Below, piece by piece: positions 59,153 through 64,000 of a DNA stretch of 64,000 bases. The position numbers and the translations under genes were made by a program. Source of the stretch: Candidatus Bathyarchaeota archaeon (GTDB lineage Archaea; Thermoproteota; Bathyarchaeia; 40CM-2-53-6; JALHTG01); the NCBI GenBank assembly GCA_022865705.1, contig JALHTG010000019.1, forward strand, positions 1 to 64,000, in the 5' to 3' direction. The notes under the pieces were generated by a model, which was not told the DNA's origin, did no database searches, and saw nothing but the letters and a program-made list of their open reading frames with translations. The stretch's first letter is position 1, and every line of letters starts with the position of its first letter.

Positions 59153-60322
59153 TTACTTCATTCCAGAATTCAATGCCTTCTCGATTCTATCCATTGCCCT
59201 CTCAATATTCTCTATGGAGTTCGCGAAAGAAAGTCTGATGTACCCCTCTCCGAATTCTCCGAAGGCGGTTCCCGGCACAGTTGATACTCTGGCGTGATCT
59301 AACAGGGCAAGGCTGAAGTCGTGTGACGAGAGCCCATATCTGTGAATGTTCGGGAATACATAGAAGGCCCCTTCTGGCGGTACGCATGCTAGCTCCGGTA
59401 TGCGACTTAATCTATCAAGAACGAGATCTCTCCTTCGTGAGTACTCCTCACGCATTTGGCGGATACAGTCCTGAGGACCTCTGAGAGCTTCGACCCCAGC
59501 TTTCTGAGCTATTGAGTTAGCACAGGTATTGAGAGTCATATTGATCTTGATCATTTGGCTGATTACCTCTGCAGGCCCTCCGACATATCCAAGCCTCCAT
59601 CCCGTCATTGCGTATGTCTTGGAGAATGCATTCACAGTCAAGACTCTTTTGTCCATTCCAGAAAGGGCGCCTATGCTTTGATGTTTGATGCTCCCATAAG
59701 TGATCTTCTCGTAGACCTCGTCAGAAATGATCAAGAGATCGTTCCGTTCGGCTATTGCCGCTATTTCCCTCAGTTCTTCATCAGTCAGGACCGATCCGGT
59801 TGGATTGTTGGGACTACAAATGAGGATGGCCTTCGTCTTCTTGTTGATCTTAGCTCTAATCTCATTTAAGTCTGGTCCGAAGCGATTTCTTTCCAGAAGG
59901 GAGTACTGTATCGGAACGCCTTGTGCTATCTTAATGCACCCCACATAGTTGGGCCATCCTGGGTCTGGTATGAGAACCTCATCGCCAGGATTAACAGTTG
60001 CCATGAGAGATAGGGTAAGGCCGTTAACTGCGCCTGAAGTAACCATGATTTGTGTCTTTGGGTCGAATTCCAGATCATTCTCTCTGCGAAACTTCCGAGA
60101 AATCTGTTCCCTCAGCTCAAACACTCCTGCCGTTGATGTGTAGTGAGTTTCACCTTCACTCAAAGCACGTGCGGCAGCTGCCGTGATGTGGTCTGGGGTG
60201 TTGAAATCAGGTTCGCCAACCTCGAGTCGAATAACATCGCTCATAGTCTGTGCTTTCTCAAATATCTCTCGAATTCCTGAGGTAGGTATGCCTCTTGTTC
60301 GTTCAGCGATCAGAGGTCTCAT
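59153..60322 (-). CDS. Class I/II aminotransferase (aspartate-type)
   Basis: 389-residue fold-type I PLP enzyme close to archaeal aspartate/aromatic aminotransferases. The PLP Lys is near residue 234 (AFSKTYAMTGWRLG), the SPNNPTG loop lies near 175 and the DEVYEKITYG Asp/Tyr pair near 200. I choose the ATG at 60322 because GGTGAGG lies seven bases upstream; the frame continues to an ATG at 60379. It is immediately downstream of the synthase gene on the minus strand, suggesting that it aminates the 2-oxoacid made by that pathway. Confidence 0.88.
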   Translation of the reverse strand: MRPLIAERTRGIPTSGIREIFEKAQTMSDVIRLEVGEPDFNTPDHITAAAARALSEGETHYTSTAGVFELREQISRKFRRENDLEFDPKTQIMVTSGAVNGLTLSLMATVNPGDEVLIPDPGWPNYVGCIKIAQGVPIQYSLLERNRFGPDLNEIRAKINKKTKAILICSPNNPTGSVLTDEELREIAAIAERNDLLIISDEVYEKITYGSIKHQSIGALSGMDKRVLTVNAFSKTYAMTGWRLGYVGGPAEVISQMIKINMTLNTCANSIAQKAGVEALRGPQDCIRQMREEYSRRRDLVLDRLSRIPELACVPPEGAFYVFPNIHRYGLSSHDFSLALLDHARVSTVPGTAFGEFGEGYIRLSFANSIENIERAMDRIEKALNSGMK

Positions 60323-60388
60323 CTTCAACCTCACCGTCCACTGCGGCGGACTTGTTTCTTGGGAAGTGTCCTGAAACATCCTAATTGA

Positions 60389-61651
60389 TCAATGACATAT
60401 CTCTCTGACAATCAGTTTGAATTCTTCATCAGTCAGGACTCTCTTCTTCTGCTCCGAGGTTTCTTTTACTCTTGTGAGTAAAGGTTCCACCTTGTCATCG
60501 GGAATATGGAGTCCAAGATGTCTTGCTTTGTACGCAATTGAGTCTTTCCCACTTTTCTTTCCCATGACAACTCTTACAGGCCGTTGACCAACCAATTCAG
60601 GCTTGAATGGAAACATCTCAAGGGGCATGTTCAGCTGTTCTAACCTATTCCACCAGCCGGCTACGATACCGGACTCTGTGGTGAACGCGTTGTCGCCCAC
60701 AACTGGTTTGTTAGGAGGCATGTCGATTTCCGACAATCTCTCAACGACCTTGGACAAATCATAAAGTCTCTCCTTCCTTATTCCAGTCTTAACACCATAG
60801 AGCATCTCAAGGGCAAGAGCGATTTCGTCGAGAGAGCCGTTTCCCACTCTCTCGCCAATGGCATTGACAGTGGTGTGAACAATCTCCACTCCTGCTGTAA
60901 CCGCGGCCAACGTATTTGCCACAGCCAAACCGAAGTCATTATGACAATGAATTTCTATCGGTTTCTTGATCCGTTCTTTCATTCTTGTGACGAAGTATCT
61001 GATTGCTTCAGGCGAACACACACCGAATGTATCCACCATGACTAAGGAATCCATGTGGCCTTCCGAAGCGACGGCGTTAACAAGCTTCCAACATGTTTCA
61101 AATGAGGCTCTCGTGGCGTCTATTGTGAAGAAGGCAACATGTAATCCGTGTTCCGCTGCATAGGAGGTTGCTTCTACGGATAGCTGGATAGCATGTTCCT
61201 GAGACCATCCGTACGCATATTCCAGTATGTGATCACTTGAGGGGATCTCTGTTATGACCCCATCAACGTCGCATTGACGAGCAAGGTCAATATCTGACTT
61301 TGCACATCTGGAGAAAGCGAAGATCTTCGCAGAAAGGCCCTCATGAGTTATAGCCTTTATCGCGGCCATGTCCTGCTTGGACACGGCGGGCATACCGGCT
61401 TCAATTCTATCCACACCCGCCTCGTCTAGGGCTCTTGCTATCTCCAGCTTCTCTTCCTTTCTGAAGATAATACCTGCTTGCTGTTCACCATCTCGAAGCG
61501 TAATATCGTGAATCTGGACTCTATCTGGCAAGTGGAATCCTTTTCTGACTTCGTCCGCATAGTTGTAGTGACTTACAAACCAATCATCGGCCTTCCATTT
61601 TTCCAAATTTCTCACCATGTTGTGGCAAGGACTAGCGGAATTATGTCTCAT
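60389..61651 (-). CDS. Homocitrate/2-isopropylmalate/citramalate synthase-family enzyme
   Basis: 420-residue HMGL-like TIM-barrel enzyme that condenses acetyl-CoA with a 2-oxoacid. The DITLRDGEQQAG metal-binding motif is near residue 50 and the H-x-H pair in EIHCHNDFG near residue 236. The GERVGNGSLDEI motif is present. It has the short length of homocitrate or re-citrate synthases, without a LeuA regulatory domain. Start is ATG at 61651 with a TATA-like element near 61672 (an inner ATG at 61618 is possible). Downstream aminotransferase suggests 2-oxoadipate or another 2-oxoacid as product. Confidence 0.82.
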   Translation of the reverse strand: MRHNSASPCHNMVRNLEKWKADDWFVSHYNYADEVRKGFHLPDRVQIHDITLRDGEQQAGIIFRKEEKLEIARALDEAGVDRIEAGMPAVSKQDMAAIKAITHEGLSAKIFAFSRCAKSDIDLARQCDVDGVITEIPSSDHILEYAYGWSQEHAIQLSVEATSYAAEHGLHVAFFTIDATRASFETCWKLVNAVASEGHMDSLVMVDTFGVCSPEAIRYFVTRMKERIKKPIEIHCHNDFGLAVANTLAAVTAGVEIVHTTVNAIGERVGNGSLDEIALALEMLYGVKTGIRKERLYDLSKVVERLSEIDMPPNKPVVGDNAFTTESGIVAGWWNRLEQLNMPLEMFPFKPELVGQRPVRVVMGKKSGKDSIAYKARHLGLHIPDDKVEPLLTRVKETSEQKKRVLTDEEFKLIVREICH

Positions 61652-61830
61652 GTGAACTTATGATTGTTTTGGTGAGATCCTCGTTTTGACACCATAGCAA
61701 ATAAGAAACATATTGTGAGCAGTTTCGGAGAAGCTCTCGAACGCGCGCGCTGGTCCTGAACTGTGAAAGACCAGCAGAAGTGTAAATCAACAATGCGCCA
61801 GACGTCATGGAGTAACAGACTGGTTCACAA

Positions 61831-61840
61831 CTCATAAATA
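61831..61840 (+). promoter_or_regulatory. TATA box of the hypothetical gene at 61864
   Basis: CTCATAAATA, 26 bases before position 61862, two bases from the ATG, so the gene is probably read from a leaderless mRNA. Confidence 0.5.
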
Positions 61841-61863
61841 GACGTCGTCGTGCAGTTTCCCTC

Positions 61864-62250
61864 ATGTCGCGCTTGCCAAAGATAGTTGCCTATTTCTACG
61901 GTAGAGAACACTTTTCAGACCTAGCCGAAATGGAGTCACATATTGTTTGTTACTTACAGGAAATAGGCGTGCATTCATATGAAGAACCGGGAGATGTCAC
62001 TAACGGCTCAATAGTCTTGTTTGTTTACGAGGATAGGGTTCTCGGTGACGCGGTCATTCGTAGCCTCAGGAAACTATCGGAAGGCGCGGCAAAGATTCAA
62101 TTTGAACCAAAGCTCGTTAGGCTATATCCCCGGTATCCGACGTTAGACGAGCTAAGAGACAGCTGGGTTCCAAAGGTTTCACCGCTCAGGACCTCTGAGG
62201 AGCTGACGCCTGAACAGTACGTCGCCATACTGAAGAGACTAGTTGACTGA
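61864..62250 (+). CDS. Hypothetical soluble protein
   Basis: 128 residues, no family recognised. Mixed alpha/beta pattern with a hydrophobic strand (GSIVLFVYEDRVLG) and a C-terminal YPTLDELRDSWVPKV region. The good TATA box 24-33 bases upstream, ATG start and coding-like composition support a real gene. It is divergent from the synthase/aminotransferase pair. Confidence 0.6.
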   Translation: MSRLPKIVAYFYGREHFSDLAEMESHIVCYLQEIGVHSYEEPGDVTNGSIVLFVYEDRVLGDAVIRSLRKLSEGAAKIQFEPKLVRLYPRYPTLDELRDSWVPKVSPLRTSEELTPEQYVAILKRLVD

Positions 62251-63193
62251 CGCGTCGGCCTCAGAATTTCAGATTCTGACTCGATACTCCTCTGAAGAAG
62301 ACGCTCTTGCATTGGACACGGGGCCGCCAGTCTGATTGTTCACAGAAAGGTCTGCCTTAGCAATAGTGAATTGTGCGTTTCCTCCCTTCGAAATCTAATA
62401 CTCAAGACTTTTTTCGACGTTTGTTGCATGTTGATAAGCGAGTTCAAGAGCACTCCATGCCTTGGGTTCGTCGACAAAAGCTATGCGGTCGGTTGCGAGG
62501 GTGATCTCCGGTGCTTTCAATGCTTCTGCTGTCAGAGTACTTGATAGTTTTGCACCCTTTTGGGTATGAGTCCCGCCTGATCCACCATTCCAATCATTCC
62601 CTCTGAGCGCGCTAATCTTACGCTTCTCGGCGGGATCGCCACTATGAGAGGGAGAGAATCCAACAAGCTTCATCAGGCGAAGTGCGGGCGCTTAACGCTG
62701 ATTGTGTGTATGATATCGTGTGTATGTATTGTTGGGTTCCCTACTCTCTACTCTACTACTCAACTACTCTCCAGCTCCTTCTGGCCGGAAACCTACTGGA
62801 TGTGTTCGGTCGGGATGTGGATGAAGACCCCGTTCTCAAACTTGATGTCTAGAAACACATTTTTCATCGCCCTAGCGCGCGCTCCAACAAATCATCGTCG
62901 TTCAGCAAAATTGTGTGTGTATCAGTTGGTGCGGCCGGCTCAAATTGAACGACGAGAAACGTTCTTGATCGCACGCGATAAGATGACAGAGTCCTGCGCT
63001 GAGTCTATGCTCAATCCTCATAAGACTACAACTTTGCAATCAGGCGAAACGTATGCATTTCTTTGATGGAGAAGCGCGAGCACCCACTTCTTGAAGGTGA
63101 TGAGTGCAGTGCTGGATCTTCTGTTTACATAGGTTCATCTAGGAGATTTCCCATGTCCCGGAGGTCCATCGTTTCGTTCAGGGATGTGGAGAT
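62251..63193. other. Long gap with weak or decayed coding remnants
   Basis: 943 bases without a convincing gene. The best minus-strand frame (62395-62673, 92 residues ending LAYQHATNVEKSLEY) has protein-like composition but no recognised family or ribosome-binding site. A second minus-strand fragment (stop at 62793, ATG at 62867; FLDIKFENGVFIHIPTEHIQ) looks like a severed C-terminus; its sense is lost at a GCGCGCGC tract at 62875-62882. I interpret the area as gene debris. Confidence 0.4.
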
Positions 63194-64000
63194 ATGACGT
63201 TCAAAGTGAAGGATCTTGGCCTCGCTGACGCGGGTAAGCTAAAGATTGAGTGGGCAACAACACGCATGCCTGTCCTGGGAAGGCTACGAGAAAGATACGC
63301 CAAAGAAAAGCCCCTGAAAGACATTCGAGTTTCAGGCTGCTTACACATCACCAAAGAGACTGCGGTTCTCGTACAGGCACTAAGCGCAGTAGGTGCCGAA
63401 ACAGCGTGGTCTGGCTGTAATCCCCTTTCTACTCAGGACGATGTTGCGGCTGCATTGGCGAAGGAAGGAGTAAATGTCTACGGCTGGCGCGAGCTGTCAG
63501 TTGAAGACTACTACTGGTGCATCGACCAAACGATCGAATTCAAACCCCATCTTACGTTGGATGACGGCGCTGATCTGACTCTCCGGCTTCACGAGAAAGG
63601 CGCAACCTCTCTCAAAGATGTGATCGGAGGTACAGAAGAAACCACAACAGGGGTTCACCGTCTGAGAGCTATGCATGAATCGGGAGCGCTTCGATGCCCG
63701 ATAATCGCAGTGAACGACGCTGAAACAAAATGGGATTTTGACAATGTTTGGGGAACAGGCCAATCCTCCATTGATGGCATCCTCAGAGCAACCAACATAC
63801 TCATCGCGGGCAAGATTTTCGTGGTTGCAGGGTTCGGACACTGCGGACGGGGAGTGGCGATGAGAGCAACCGGCCTAGGCGCCCACACCGTGATTTGTGA
63901 AGTTGATCCGTTGAAGGCTCTCAAAGCGGTCATGGAAGGGTTCAGAGTCATGCCGATGAAGGAAGCCGCCAAGATAGGAGACATATTCATCACAGCAACC
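63194..64000 (+). CDS. ahcY: S-adenosylhomocysteine hydrolase, 5' part (continues past window)
   Basis: Reversible cleavage of S-adenosylhomocysteine to adenosine and homocysteine, needed to recycle methylation by-product. 269 residues are in the window with the frame open at the right edge. The N-terminal EWATTRMPVL and VSGCLHITKETAVL segments, the WSGCNPLSTQDDVAAAL stretch, the YYWC motif, the GxEETTTGVHRL segment, and the NAD-binding GFGHCGRG near residue 212 are intact. It starts at ATG with GGAG upstream. Confidence 0.95.
   Translation, partial: MTFKVKDLGLADAGKLKIEWATTRMPVLGRLRERYAKEKPLKDIRVSGCLHITKETAVLVQALSAVGAETAWSGCNPLSTQDDVAAALAKEGVNVYGWRELSVEDYYWCIDQTIEFKPHLTLDDGADLTLRLHEKGATSLKDVIGGTEETTTGVHRLRAMHESGALRCPIIAVNDAETKWDFDNVWGTGQSSIDGILRATNILIAGKIFVVAGFGHCGRGVAMRATGLGAHTVICEVDPLKALKAVMEGFRVMPMKEAAKIGDIFITAT

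Noticed and set aside
62644-63066. 140-residue plus-strand frame before ahcY
   Set aside because: Composition is rich in Cys, Ser, Thr and low-complexity stretches, no start signal is seen, and better fragments lie on the other strand.

Overview
The window reads as archaeal chromosome, most likely from a TACK-lineage anaerobe; Candidatus Bathyarchaeia is my best guess, not a proof. The archaeal set is clear: Sec61beta, Alba, a ZPR1 zinc-finger protein, an Elf1-type zinc ribbon, archaeal RPA, Orc1/Cdc6, both subunits of the D-family polymerase (DP1 and DP2), a DUF99 protein, a four-subunit pyruvate-type ferredoxin oxidoreductase and a BHB-intron-bearing tRNA. PolD argues against the classical Thermoproteota orders, while introns at non-canonical tRNA positions point to the TACK side. 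Gene density is high, TTG and GTG starts are common, and several genes look leaderless with a TATA box about 26 nt upstream.

Layout. 0-8 kb: 3' end of glyA, Sec61beta, an MBL/beta-CASP nuclease, ZPR1, the porGDAB operon, Alba and a class III aminotransferase. 8-17 kb: RPA, a secreted protein, the Lhr helicase, a SWIM protein, a metallophosphoesterase, a tRNA-Leu(CAG) interrupted by three introns, and PRPP synthetase. 17-23 kb: a D-aminoacylase and a four-gene operon of membrane proteins of unknown function, including a DUF6754-like protein. 23-37 kb: a replication and segregation block with a MazG-like protein, DP2, Elf1, a ParA/partner pair with a repeat-rich intergenic region, HypF, two winged-helix-type proteins, a candidate origin with inverted ORB elements, Orc1/Cdc6, DUF99 and DP1. 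37-44 kb: catabolic enzymes (DeoC, M19 dipeptidase, threonine aldolase, M81 peptidase), a CPBP protease and an aromatic-rich secreted protein.

44-50 kb: a complete branched-chain amino-acid ABC importer (livKH opposite livMGF) whose divergent promoter region carries a 1.14-kb insertion sequence with perfect 23-bp ends and a 7-bp target duplication. 50-59 kb: a decayed ORF, a sugar-isomerase-like protein, a five-gene flavin/iron-sulfur dehydrogenase operon resembling archaeal dye-linked proline dehydrogenase, a DMT transporter, a DapA-family aldolase and an Asp/Glu-type racemase. 59-64 kb: an aminotransferase, a homocitrate/isopropylmalate synthase relative, a hypothetical gene, a degraded stretch and the 5' part of S-adenosylhomocysteinase.

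Taken together the metabolism fits peptide and amino-acid fermentation: uptake (Liv), hydrolysis (M19, M81, D-aminoacylase), deamination and oxidation (aminotransferases, PDH-like complex), and ferredoxin-linked 2-oxoacid oxidation (Por). The strongest new observations are the tri-intronic tRNA-Leu, the unknown membrane operon, and the origin/ParA neighbourhood.
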